This document shows positions 1 to 9,182 of a stretch of 64,000 nucleotides of DNA, piece after piece (position 1 is the stretch's first letter; every line of letters starts with the position of its first letter). The translations under genes and the position numbers were made by a program. Below the pieces are notes generated by a model. It did no database searches, was not told the origin of the DNA, and saw only the letters and a program-made list of their open reading frames with translations. This stretch comes from Andalucia godoyi (taxonomy: Eukaryota; Discoba; Jakobea; Jakobida; Andaluciidae), in NCBI GenBank assembly GCA_009859145.1, contig VRVR01000008.1, positions 71,494-135,493 on the forward strand, given 5' to 3'.

Positions 1-647
1 TCGAACCACGGTCTCCCTTCGTCAATGCTTGCATGTTCCCTGCATCTGCCACTGTCTCTGTCTCTGCTTGTGATGGGACTCCATACAAGACAAAATGGAT
101 GCGATACAGCTCGCCACAGTCCAAACACTGCTTGCTTTGCAAAGTGGATCATTGTGTACTTTAGGCACCGAAGCGCAATTGTCTTCATAATTTCGGGGTG
201 TGTAATGGAGTTCAGCTTCTTTCGCAGTGCCGCATCAGCAAAGATGATCTGGCCAAGACGCTTACGATCGAGTGTTTTCGATTGCGGATCCACAACTTCA
301 GAACCAAAATAAGACACTATGCGCTTGAATCCGCGCGTTCCGGGCATCACAACCTCCCTCGCTACGAGATCCAGGTCAACCACACGTATCTCTGCATTCC
401 GACCCTTCTTCTTCCCATCGTCCTCGTCTTCTCCATCATCGACCCTGTCGATTGCTCTTCAACCAATACACAAACAAAATACACATACAATGTACTGATG
501 AGTGATGCAAGCAGTGGTTCACAAAAGCACGTAGATAGAAAATGATTTTAAAATAAAAACAAAAGAGACGTACGACAAGAGTGCGGACACAGTGCTTTTG
601 CCAGTTGAAATTCCCCCTGTAAGCCCCACAACATACACAAAACACAT
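1..647 (-). CDS. COAE: Dephospho-CoA kinase, 5' part (runs off left edge)
   Basis: Dephospho-CoA kinase catalyses the last step of coenzyme A synthesis, phosphorylating the ribose 3'-OH of dephospho-CoA. Exon 1 (647-574) starts at an ATG and holds the P-loop GLTGGISTGKST. A GTACGT donor at 573 and a CAG acceptor ending at 445 remove 129 bases and keep frame. Exon 2 (from 444) reads VVDLDLVAREVV, PGTRG, TLDRKRLGQIIF and ITHPEI, which follow the order of the eukaryotic DCAKD/CoaE family. An acidic-basic stretch (DDGEDEDDGKKKGR) lies between the P-loop and VVDLD and is unusual. Homology fades after CLKY near 160, where a GTACAC could be a further donor. The expected LDxPLLFE segment and the C-terminus were not found, so this end is unresolved. 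It is transcribed divergently from the YEATS gene. Confidence 0.8.
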
Positions 648-1108
648 AGTTGCCAGTCGAGTGTCAGCACACCGATGAACACTGCAGACGAATGATTATA
701 TGAAACTCGGATGTCGTGTTGGTCGGTAAAAAGACCAGAGCGGAAAAGAATGCACGAAGAGAAAACGGGGAAGGGAAGAAATGGTCTCCTCCAAGCAGCG
801 ACTGTAAACCATAATAAGAGCTTCTTTTTTTTATTTTACGAAAGGCAGAATGCGTTGCCGTCCTTGTAGCAATTGTGATTTTTGCTGGATTGCATTTTTC
901 ATGTACTTTCCTCCCGTGTTTCATTTCAGTCGTGATAACTCGGGCAAGGAAGACTTGTGCTCTTGAACGACGATATTTTCATTGCTTACGTTTCCATCTT
1001 GCACCTTTTCTTTCTTTCTTTCTTTTTTCTTTTTTCTTTTTTTGAATCTGCGTTATTTAATCTATTATGGTTTTTTGACAAAAGGCACGCCAAAAAAACC
1101 AAAACACA
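648..1108. other. Divergent intergenic region
   Basis: This stretch separates two divergent starts (dephospho-CoA kinase at 647, YEATS protein at 1109). It holds T-rich tracts at about 1005-1045 and an AT-rich segment just before the + start. No ORF with coding character, RNA gene or clear TATA box was seen. Confidence 0.5.
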
Positions 1109-2158
1109 ATGGGCGGCGCATCTACAGCAGCTACGGACAGCAAAGCGACTACGGCAGGCGCAGCAGCTGGAGCCTCATCATCGTCGTCAGCGACTGCAAC
1201 GGCAACGGCCTCATCATCATCATCGAGCGACGTGGACACTGCGCTGGATGTAACTGAGCTTTCTCGGCAGATCCGGCAGTTCCCGGGGATAAAGATCGTG
1301 TATGGAAATGTGGCGATATGGCGCGGGCCAGAAGCACAGAGTGATCAGACGCATCGGTGGTGTGTGTTTCTTCGGGCAGACGATGAAAACGACGCATGGG
1401 ATCCAGTCGAGCACCTGCTTGCTGCTGAAAAGGCAGCAACGTCTGGATCAAGTTCAGCGGCGACAGAGAAGAGCGTGGAGGATGTGTTTGCATTTTCGGA
1501 GCATGCGCCAGGATCATCATCATCGGTGGTGGCACCTGGCGTGACGCCTGGTGTGGCGGCTGGTGTGACGGCTGGTTCTTCTTCAGGGCCACTGTCCGGT
1601 GTGAGCAGTTCAGGGGCACTCAGCAACGCAGCTCTTTTCCACAGATACTTTTCCCGCGTTGAGTTTCAACTGCACGAAACCTTCAATCCCCCCGTCCGTG
1701 TGATGCAGAGTCCTCCGTTTGCAGTCTGCGAGGTGGGCTGGGGGTCATTTGAAGTGTTCATCACATTGTTTCCGAGGGATACGGGGTTTGGCACAGTCGA
1801 ACTTGCCGTTCCACTGCAGCTGTACCCGAAACCGTCCATGGTGACCGAGCCTACGCGCGAGCCTGTCATGTCGTATTATTACGACATGGTGGTGCTGACT
1901 GGCGCAAAAATGCCCAATTCTGGTGCCGGAAGAAAACGAGAACTTGCGGATGTTGCGCCACCAACACCAACGGCGTCTTCTTCCGGCGCTGCGTCTGCGG
2001 AAGGCGGTTTTAACGTTGGGAAAAAGAAGCGCACCGGAACCATTCTTCGGTGGGATGACGCTGAAGAGCGGGATTTTAGGCAACTGTGCCACATGATTCA
2101 ATGTGTGGAAAACGCAATGCATCACATGTACGAAGAAGCTGCGTCGTATGATGGGTGA
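1109..2158 (+). CDS. YEATS-domain protein (GAS41/YAF9/TAF14-like)
   Basis: YEATS domains bind acetylated or crotonylated histone lysines and sit in chromatin complexes such as SWR1/NuA4, TFIID and elongation complexes, so a nuclear role is likely. The 349-residue protein starts with a Ser/Ala/Thr-rich tail (1-45). The first YEATS strands follow (VYGNVAIWRG, THRWCVFLRA). After a Ser/Gly/Val-rich insert of roughly 75 residues the fold resumes with VEFQLHETFNPPVRV, PPFAVCEVGWGSFEVFI and ELAVPLQLYP. The GWG(S/E)FE and LHxxFxNPxR blocks are family hallmarks. A basic patch (GKKKR) and a short helical C-terminus follow. The long insert inside the domain is unusual. Which complex it belongs to cannot be told from sequence. 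It is convergent with NOG1. Confidence 0.85.
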   Translation: MGGASTAATDSKATTAGAAAGASSSSSATATATASSSSSSDVDTALDVTELSRQIRQFPGIKIVYGNVAIWRGPEAQSDQTHRWCVFLRADDENDAWDPVEHLLAAEKAATSGSSSAATEKSVEDVFAFSEHAPGSSSSVVAPGVTPGVAAGVTAGSSSGPLSGVSSSGALSNAALFHRYFSRVEFQLHETFNPPVRVMQSPPFAVCEVGWGSFEVFITLFPRDTGFGTVELAVPLQLYPKPSMVTEPTREPVMSYYYDMVVLTGAKMPNSGAGRKRELADVAPPTPTASSSGAASAEGGFNVGKKKRTGTILRWDDAEERDFRQLCHMIQCVENAMHHMYEEAASYDG

Positions 2159-2415
2159 GAAAAATGAAATAATAAATTAAAGATTTAAATTTTTTTAAAA
2201 ACGAGACACGCAAGGAAAAAATAATTTTAAAAAAACACGAATGGCTGCGCAAGCCAAAATGGAGCTCCGTTGTGCATTCACTCTTCTCTTCTCTTCTCTT
2301 GACATAATCATTTACACACCATTCAAACGAACGCACACGGGGCGAACGAACAGAAATACAATTGAGCAGAGAAAACAATATTACAATATCCGCAGCATAC
2401 TCTTTCATTCTCTCT

Positions 2416-4991
2416 TTATCGTCGATCGTTGGTACCAGCCTTTCGCTTGCCCGAGAACAAATGCTTCGGCATCGGATTGAGATACACACGATCGGCTTCT
2501 CCCTTCTTCGCCTCTCGGGCTTTGCCAAGCTGCGTGCGATGGAAGACATCCATGGTTTTGAGAACGGTCTAGCGTCGGGGAGAGGGGAAAAAACAAAAGA
2601 AACACACAACCATCAGTAATTGGACGAAACACGGACAAACAGAAGGACCAAAAATTCAGCAAAAGAAATCTGGATCTGCTGCAACACGCCCGCATCAGAC
2701 AGTACGAATCCATAATGCAGTGTCTAAAGTGGCTCATAGAAACCTCGCCAAAAAGAGACACGTTGTCATCCTTTGGAGATGTGCCGCAACAAATCGAGAC
2801 ATTCCAGTAAAGGAATCCCTGAAAAGGGAGAGAAAAAAAAGGAGGAAAAAAAGAACACAGATAAGGAAAGCAAAACATACCTTGACGTCCTTGAGACCTG
2901 CTTCTCCAGGCACAACAGACTTGGATCGAGAACGAGCTCGCTTTGCGACCGATTCTCCTTCACGGTCCATTTCGTCTTGGGCCGCATCAATTGCATCGTC
3001 TGCCACAGATCGAGTGCGCTTTCTTCCAAGCTTGTCCTTGCCCACAGAACGAGAGCGCGTACGCGATCTGGATTTTGTCTCGCTGTCGTCCGAAAAGTTA
3101 TCTCCTTCATCATCGTCTTCCTGTGCAAGGTGCTTATTCCGTCCAAGAGACCGGTCGCGTAGCCGTCGCTCGGAAACAATGATCTTCCGTTGTCTGCGAA
3201 CCTCGCGAATCTTCTTGCGAGTGTCTTCGTCAACATCGGACTATGAATCGAGGAAAGAAAAAAAAGGAATCACAAATTAGTCCCATATTTTCTAGAAGGT
3301 CAAATGTAGACACAAAAACAATGAATTTCCCACATAGATGCGCTGATGATGCCAACTGGTCAGTAAGCGGTAACATGTTTGTTTTCAAAGAGGACGATAG
3401 TCCACCTTTCAAAGATGTCCTAAGAAAGTTTTTATACATCCTTCCCAAGATGTCAACACCAAGCGCTCTATGTGTCCCCCCCACAACAAAAAATATCCGA
3501 AACAGAACATGGACGCTAAGAGAAAAGATTATCAAATGAAAAACATACCTCGTCTTCTTCCTCGGCTTCGGCAGCCAAACGCAGTCCCTCTTCTTCTTCG
3601 AGCTCATCCAAACGCTTAAGGATGTCCTCGTCGATGAAGTCCGCAACATTCATACCATCCATAATCTCCGGGATCGCATCATGTTTCCACTCTGGATTGT
3701 CGAGTAAGTACTGCTCACGAACATCAAAGACAAACCGGCCTGGTCCGCCTTGCTCCCGCTCGATATCCTTTGCCAGTTTCTTCTCAGGCATCTCAATGCC
3801 GTCTTCCTCCAGCTTTCTCTGTCTGGTAACAGACTCTGGGATGAAGGCACCACGGGTGGCACCTTGTCGCTCCTTGGGAGTCGCAACATGAATCTTCGTC
3901 AAGACATCGCTTCCCTTTTTGGAGCGAAGTTTGTTCTCGATACGATGCTGCAGCAAGAGCTCGCATGCGTCGTTCTTCACCTGGTCTACCCCATTGTCCA
4001 AAAACGTCGACATCGATAACAGCGGGAGCGGCTGTCCATTAGGAGACGGAATGGCCGTTCGCATCTTCTCAATAAGGGTAGCCTCCTCAGGAGACAGATC
4101 TTCCAGGGTTCGCTTATCAGTTTTGTTGATAACAATCATGACAGGCTTGTTGTGGAAGAGCGGCGAAATTTGATGGAACAGATTGACTTGTTCCGCAATC
4201 GAGTATCCGCAGCCTTCGGACAAATCCATAAAGTACATGATCGCTGCTCGGAGATGTGCGAGAGCCGTGATCGACTGCATTTCAATGGTATTTCTCTCTT
4301 CCAAAGGCTTGTCCAAAATACCTGGAGTATCAATAACTTGCCACTGCAAATACTTGTAGTCGGTGTGGCCAACAAACAAGGAGCGAGTGGTGAATGGATA
4401 CGGCTGGACCTCAACGTCTGCTCGCGTAATCTTCTTCATGAACGAACTCTTTCCAACGTTCGGATATCCACAGATGATCAGCGTTCGTGTGTTTGGTTCG
4501 ATTGTCGGCAACCGAGCCAAGTGCTGCCGAACCTGCTCCAGGTACTGCAACGACGGACCCTGTTTTCTCATGAGCGTGCACATTCTACCCAGTGCAGCTC
4601 GCTTCAGCTGCTTGCATCTGTACAGAGAGTCGCCGTACTTGAGCAGACGCACGTAGTCTTTCGAGATCTTGTCAATCAAGTTCTTGGCAGTCGCAAGCTG
4701 CCCAAGCGCAAGCTTGTAATGGTCCTTGTCGTACAAAATGTTCATCAGATCCGCATAAAACGGATGCACGTCATCCATCCGTGGGAATTCTGTAAGGATG
4801 GACTCGAGCTTCTCGTCATAGTTTTGCTGCGTGAATCGAACTTTCCGCATGTAGAATCGGCGGATTCGAGAGATTTCATAACCTTTGTGGATCACAGTCG
4901 GCGTTCCACGCTGCGTCCTCGTCAGAACAATGTCGATAAAGTCCTTTGCAAAGGGAACAGGCTGGATCTTCTTGAAATTGTACACAACCAT
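2416..4991 (-). CDS. NOG1: Nucleolar GTP-binding protein 1 (three exons)
   Basis: NOG1 is a GTPase of pre-60S ribosome maturation in the nucleolus and nucleus. Exons are 4991-3549, 3240-2881 and 2568-2416, all phase 0, giving 651 residues, close to the yeast and human proteins. Exon 1 carries G1 GYPNVGKS (175-182), G3 DTPG (221-224) and G4 NKTD (289-292). Exon 2 is charged with RS/SR repeats (nuclear targeting). Exon 3 gives the family C-terminus KGEADR...[17 protein letters not shown]. Introns are 308 and 312 bases with GTATGT donors. The candidate branch points are GACTAAT and TACTGAT, the latter about 45 bases before the acceptor. Without splicing, exon 1 would read into a short nonsense tail, so the splice model is well supported. 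Confidence 0.95.
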
Positions 4992-5474
4992 GATGAACTA
5001 CACGCACGCGTTCTAGCAGCAAAATAAGAACAATAACAACTGGAACAAGTGAAAAAGAACAACAACCAGCAAATAAAAACAAAAACAAAAACAAAATTGA
5101 AAAAGAAAAACGACGAGCAATGAAAAAGTGGTTGCTTCATTGTGTTGGTTTTGTTTTTCTTTTTACTTGTGGATCAGCACAAAAATGAGCGAAACACGCG
5201 AGAAAAGAATACGACAGACGGGCGGTGAAACTCCCTTGTCGGTTGACTGGAGGAAAAGCTTTTCATAGAGTACCGTAAGATGTGGAGCGTACAGCTGTTG
5301 AAAGGAGAAGTAATTATAGTACCGTTGCCACTTCTTGCGATACTGTATGATGAAGCAGTCTAAAGTGCACGCAAACAAAGACACTGCCACGCGCCATGCG
5401 CATGCGTTTGCTATCTTAGCAACTCTGTCACACGATGCCCGATTCGTTTCGTCCCATTTTGATCATGAAATCCT

Positions 5475-5484
5475 TATATAAATA
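5475..5484 (+). promoter_or_regulatory. TATA-like box with no assigned gene
   Basis: TATATAAATA follows a CATGCGCATGCG alternating motif at about 5395-5408. No + strand ORF lies downstream except the antisense of the PAS-only gene. It could drive a non-coding transcript, or on the other strand act far upstream of NOG1. Chance occurrence in AT-rich DNA is possible. Confidence 0.3.
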
Positions 5485-5559
5485 CGCCGCCGCGTTGCAT
5501 TATGCATGATGTTGGGTTGCAACATTGATTATGGATGATCAGCGATGATTATCCGTGGT

Positions 5560-5585
5560 TAGTGTACAATGTAGGCGTACGTCTT
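5560..5585 (+). mobile_element. Possible right-end fragment of the Fanzor-like element
   Basis: The bases GTGTACAATGTAGGCG match the distal end of the relics at 22243-22258 (GTGTATAATGTAGGCG) and, more loosely, at about 62690-62717. Only the end is shared; no coding remnant was seen here. The match is short, so this is tentative. Confidence 0.3.
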
Positions 5586-5754
5586 TTCCTGTTCTCTCTC
5601 ACCGCCTTACGAGCCACGCACGCATAACAGAGAAATTGGGAGGTCAGCTGTACTGATAAATATGTACAATTATACTGTATAGTAGAAAGAAGACAGAAAG
5701 GAAGCAAGTATGCAAACGAAAACGAAAAACCCCATTGTGACGCGGAAATGACGG

Positions 5755-6996
5755 TCATGGGAGTGGGACCAAGACGATTACACAGGCCACACACTTTCCA
5801 TGACTCGAACTCTTCCAGGTGCTCTCGGTACTTTCGTCACCAACAGCGCCAGCACCAGCACCAGTATCACCGTCAACGTCAACGACAGTGTCAGAATGAG
5901 ATGACGACATGGGAGAGAGGGAGAGGGAGAGGGACGGAGAAGAAGAGACGAACATTGATGCAGATGAGGTGCGGAGAAACGATATACCAGCGATATGATC
6001 TTGCTCCGTGGATCCGCAGACCATCTTCCCTGATCGAGCACTTACAGAATGAGCTTTTCTTCGAAGTCGTATTCGTACGCTGGTGCTTGACGCTGTTCGT
6101 TTCCCGCTCCATGCGACTTTCCCCCACTCATTTCTCTCTTCTTTGTGCTCGCTCTTTAGGAGCTCTTGAGATTGGCAGTGCTGTTGTTGCTGGTGCTGGT
6201 GCTGGTGTTGGTGCTGGTGCTGGCGATGACGTTTGCAGTCCGAAGCGTTAGCGAGCGCACAAGCCGGAATCGCAAAAGAGGAAGAGCAGGAAGAAGAACA
6301 AGAAGTGGAAGAAAAAGAATGAAAGATGCGAAGAAGACACGGAACGTCGCTTGGAGAAAAGAGATCAAGGACGGAAAAGCGCGGGTCTGCGAGCTGTTCG
6401 CGGGTGAACGGAGACTCTTCAACAAGCGGAGCATTGAACCGATGCAGGGATCCCCGGAGAATGTCCACAAGCACTGCAGCAAACGGCGAAGTATCGACAA
6501 ATTGGCAAGCACTCGCCAAACTCGTTGCAAACACTGGGTCCGCGTCCGCAATGCCATCCAGTTGGTCTGAAGTCCGGAGTGGTTTTGACATCGGGAAAAA
6601 CCCTAGGCCTAGGCCTAGCCCTGACGCTGGTCCTGATGCGGACGGCTGCGGTTGCTTTGCGGGAGTGCGCTTTGCTGATGGCGGCGACACACCATCACTA
6701 TTGGAGTGCGAGTGCGAGTGCGAATGTGTGCTGGCAGAGGCGTTAGAGTTGAGGTGGTCAGAGTGAACACCGGTGATTGTGCTTGTGTCTGTGCTTGTGC
6801 TTGGTGCGGGAGTGCAATTCGAGTCCGAGACAAGGGACATGACGCCGGAGACCATGCACTTGAGACCGCGAGAAAACGAGCATGAGGATGCTTTAGCAGG
6901 GATCGAGGTTGGGATAAAGTCAGATGGAATCGACGACGCAGCAGGTAACGGAGGAGGCGGGAAGAGACTCGCCTCGGATTTCATAGGAGACGTCAT
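5755..6996 (-). CDS. PAS-like protein related to the Zn2Cys6 array, without zinc cluster
   Basis: This 413-residue ORF shares the C-terminal module of the array proteins: a helix, then FAAVLVDILRGSLHRFNAPLVEESPFTREQL and the LDLF motif, matching FPAFI...NSALVELSPFTREEL...LELF in the 17.5 kb gene. It has no CxxC...C zinc cluster. The PAS-like fold is split after LLRIFHSFSS by a low-complexity insert (Ser/Cys, then a His-Gln repeat). It resumes with HIAGISFLRT, another Ser-rich insert and a final VACVIVLVPLP. The N-terminus is Ser/Thr/His-rich. The first ATG is at 6996, with a TATATATAAA tract about 20 bases upstream. It could be a partner or competitor of the array factors, or a decaying paralogue. 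Transcription was not shown. Confidence 0.6.
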   Translation of the reverse strand: MTSPMKSEASLFPPPPLPAASSIPSDFIPTSIPAKASSCSFSRGLKCMVSGVMSLVSDSNCTPAPSTSTDTSTITGVHSDHLNSNASASTHSHSHSHSNSDGVSPPSAKRTPAKQPQPSASGPASGLGLGLGFFPMSKPLRTSDQLDGIADADPVFATSLASACQFVDTSPFAAVLVDILRGSLHRFNAPLVEESPFTREQLADPRFSVLDLFSPSDVPCLLRIFHSFSSTSCSSSCSSSFAIPACALANASDCKRHRQHQHQHQHQHQQQQHCQSQELLKSEHKEERNEWGKVAWSGKRTASSTSVRIRLRRKAHSVSARSGKMVCGSTEQDHIAGISFLRTSSASMFVSSSPSLSLSLSPMSSSHSDTVVDVDGDTGAGAGAVGDESTESTWKSSSHGKCVACVIVLVPLP

Positions 6997-7522
6997 GCAA
7001 AGCAAAAACAAAACATATATATAAATCTCCCAAACTTGAGCGGAAAATCCAGCAACGTGCAGAACTAGGAAAAAGAAAAACGAAAAGATGAGGGAAGGGG
7101 GAAAAAATGAGCAGAAAAATGTGATAAAGAAAATAAAATAAAATAGAAACTATGAACAAAGAGCCGCCCACGGAGTAGTAGTAATGGAAAGACAGAGTTG
7201 TACTGATATGGAGGAAGTGATAGTGTATATAGATATGGATCGAAGCGCCGAAAATAACGTGAAGAAAGTACAAAGATGGCACGCGGAGCAGCGGTACAAA
7301 AACAGCAGAAGGAGAAAGGGGTAAAATCATCGTTGCGGAGAGTGGCGACTCGGGCGGCTTTTTGAGGCTCCGGAGTCTGAGGGAAATATACAGCGCACGC
7401 CAGAGCACTTTGCTCTCTGAATTGCCGCTTAATCCCCGCCGATGACATCAGAAAACGTCAACATGCGGAGATGAAAAAGATTCCATAATTTTTTTGTGTA
7501 TAAAATTTTTAAAAAAGTAATT
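6997..7522. other. Upstream region of the PAS-only gene
   Basis: AT-rich DNA with a TATATATAAA tract at about 7014-7024. An antisense ORF is hydrophobic and low-complexity and was not accepted. A T-run just past the tRNA gene (minus sense) ends this stretch. No zinc-cluster exon for the PAS-only gene was found here in any frame. Confidence 0.5.
7511..7516 (-). terminator. Pol III terminator of tRNA-Leu
   Basis: A run of six T residues on the minus strand lies a few bases past the tRNA 3' end, as expected for RNA polymerase III termination. Confidence 0.7.
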
Positions 7523-7605
7523 TGACAGCTGTGGGATTTGAACCCACGCATCCGGAGATACCACGACCTGAACGTGGCGCCTTAGACCAACTCGGCCAAA
7601 CTGCC
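7523..7605 (-). tRNA. trnL-CAG: tRNA-Leu (anticodon CAG)
   Basis: An 83-base class II tRNA with no intron. The acceptor stem pairs GGCAGTT with AGCTGTC plus discriminator A. The D arm contains GGCCGAGTTGGTC. The anticodon stem CCACG/CGTGG encloses TTCAGGT, placing CAG at 34-36 (reads CTG Leu codons). A long variable arm and the T arm GTGGGTTCAAATCCCAC (GTTCAAAT B-box) follow. The 3' CCA is not encoded, as usual for eukaryotes. Confidence 0.97.
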
Positions 7606-7781
7606 CACAATGACGCATCTACCCTGCATGCTTTCTATTCAATCTTTATCACTGATTTCTCTTTTCGAGCTAAAACGCCTGTGTTGTGCAACCTTGTTGG
7701 TGAGCATCTTCTTCGTCGTCTTGGTTGGAGGCGAGAGGAGAAAAAAGAAGAAAGGATTATAAAGCCCCGTAATCAAAAGCC

Positions 7782-8516
7782 ATGTCGAATGTGCGCGTGA
7801 TCGTGCCGATTCTTTCGAGCGCAGTGATTATGTCAGTGTTTTTTGTGATCGTGGCGCAGACCCGCCATGTTTCTGGACGAAGCAGTACTGGTGTATTAAA
7901 CACGGCGGTCGATCCGGATGCGGTTCCAATGCATCTCTTCATCATGGCCAAGTGCTCAACGTCTGCGGCCTTTGAGCGTTTGTTTTACCCTGTGTATGAG
8001 TCGCTGTTTTCTATCGTGTCGCTGCGTGTGGACTACATTGCCACTCTGAATGCAAGCGCAGTGCCTCTGGGAGTGACCTCGGATTACGGACCCAACGACG
8101 TCGCCGCGGACATTTGGGAGCTGTGTGCCTTTCGACTTAACGATGCAAACCCGCGCAACAATTTTGAGTTTCTGCTGTGCATGAGTGCGCATCAGGACGA
8201 CATTCCCGGCAAGGACACTGCAAAGACATGTGCGGATGAGATGCTCTCATATGCGGCAAAAGACGTCGAAGCATGTGCCGAGCAAGGTGTTTTGGCGTAT
8301 GGTGCACTCGGAGCGACATTGCTCCGAGAAAGCATTACCGTGTCAAATCGTTTCAACGCGAGCTGGGCCCCTGTCATTTGGATCAACAACCAGTTCTGGT
8401 GCATCTGGGGCATCAAGGACTGCCCGTATTCCACGGCACTCGATGTTCAAAATGCCATTTGCAGCGCTTATAAGGGCACATCGGACCTCTGTGCAAAGAC
8501 TCGACAGCTCTCATGA
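7782..8516 (+). CDS. GILT-like secretory protein with altered active site
   Basis: The 244-residue product begins with a hydrophobic segment (5-26) that could be a signal peptide or anchor. The rest resembles the gamma-interferon-inducible lysosomal thiol reductase family. HLFIMAKCSTSAAFERLFYPV aligns with the family block KCPDAxxCExxFLPV, and later cysteines (LLCMSAHQDD, KTCADEM, EACAEQG, CIWGIKDC) sit where the family has disulphides. The redox CxxC is not intact: the first Cys is present but no matching second Cys follows at the usual spacing. Thiol reductase activity is therefore doubtful. NAS and NFS-like glycosylation sites are visible. It lies about 180 bases from the tRNA on the opposite strand. 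The assignment rests on pattern similarity and is moderate. Confidence 0.55.
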   Translation: MSNVRVIVPILSSAVIMSVFFVIVAQTRHVSGRSSTGVLNTAVDPDAVPMHLFIMAKCSTSAAFERLFYPVYESLFSIVSLRVDYIATLNASAVPLGVTSDYGPNDVAADIWELCAFRLNDANPRNNFEFLLCMSAHQDDIPGKDTAKTCADEMLSYAAKDVEACAEQGVLAYGALGATLLRESITVSNRFNASWAPVIWINNQFWCIWGIKDCPYSTALDVQNAICSAYKGTSDLCAKTRQLS

Positions 8517-9182
8517 ATCCGCAGATCATCCACAAAAAAAAAAAAAAAAAGAGAGAGAGAAAGGGGGAGAAGAAGAAGAAGCAAATTCTCGCGTGTGTTC
8601 GTTCTTTATGCATGCTTGTGTATGCATGTGTCTGCAGTGTGCTCCCCGCGTTCGGCAGGCGTTTTTTTGTGTTTTCTGCGTGTGTCCTTGTGCATGGTGT
8701 GGACATGTGGGTGAGCGCTGCAATTGCCACGGAACTGCAAGGAAAACGCCGAAAGCCACCAACAGCCCGAAAAATGCAATGTCCGCATCTGCTGTATACA
8801 TCGGAATGATCTCCTTTTCGAAGCTGCCGCACCGAAATCGCAATGCGAGGAAAAGAAGAAAGAAAGAGACAATCCAGGAAGGGGTGGAAAAATAGTGCAG
8901 TCTAGTCATGGGGCTAACGTAACGCACGTTAACCTAACGTCCGACTTTTCCAGCGAGACGGTGCGTTAACCCTTCAAACGGCCTCCGTTATTACTGGGGC
9001 TTACAACAACGTCGCTATTAATGTATATAATCAAGGAATTCTGTTATTTCAGAAGCAGCCTACGCAAAATAATTCCGTGAGGCTGACTGCCGTTAACGGC
9101 AGGTCGAAAAATTCATGCCAATGTTAACGGCTGTACAATTCAGCGTTACTCCACCGCTAGTGCAGTCCGCAAAAGGGCTAAG
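8517..9182. other. Intergenic region with clustered TAACG/CCGTTA motifs
   Basis: A 17-base A run at 8534-8550 and GA repeats follow the GILT-like gene. From 8911 to 9130, directly upstream of the gene at 9183, TAACG(T/G) and its complement recur, including a 14-base palindrome. No RNA gene was recognised. Confidence 0.5.
8911..9130 (+). promoter_or_regulatory. Cluster of Myb-type TAACGG/CCGTTA motifs
   Basis: TAACGT occurs at about 8915 and 8935, a GTTAAC at 8965, CCGTTA at 8985-8990, the palindrome TGCCGTTAACGGCA at 9088-9101 and GTTAACGG at 9123-9130. YAACNG is the classic Myb recognition core, and AACGG is the core of plant mitosis-specific elements. All lie within 270 bases of the ATG at 9183. 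The link to Myb proteins is inference from motif identity. Confidence 0.45.

Larger units (their letters stand above)
4992..5754. other. Intergenic region with TATA box and a mobile-element end fragment
   Basis: No coding sequence is supported. The first 200 bases upstream of NOG1 are purine-rich on + (pyrimidine-rich in the NOG1 sense). A strong TATATAAATA lies at 5475-5484, followed by hairpin-prone DNA and, at about 5560-5585, a sequence like the right end of the Fanzor-like relics elsewhere in the window. Short ORFs here lack any recognisable similarity. Confidence 0.5.

Noticed and set aside
3241-3548. NOG1 intron 1 searched for a C/D snoRNA
   Set aside because: A CTGA-type D box is present, but no RUGAUGA C box with terminal pairing was found.
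4152-5027. 291-codon plus ORF opposite NOG1
   Set aside because: It is antisense to conserved GTPase motifs; a shadow frame.
5755-6570. Plus-strand ORFs antisense to the PAS-only gene
   Set aside because: They show Val/Leu/Arg repeat artefacts opposite His-Gln and Ser codons, with no domain.
6600-6625. CCTAGGCCTAGG tandem considered as a regulatory repeat
   Set aside because: It lies inside the PAS-only gene and encodes a Gly-Leu repeat.
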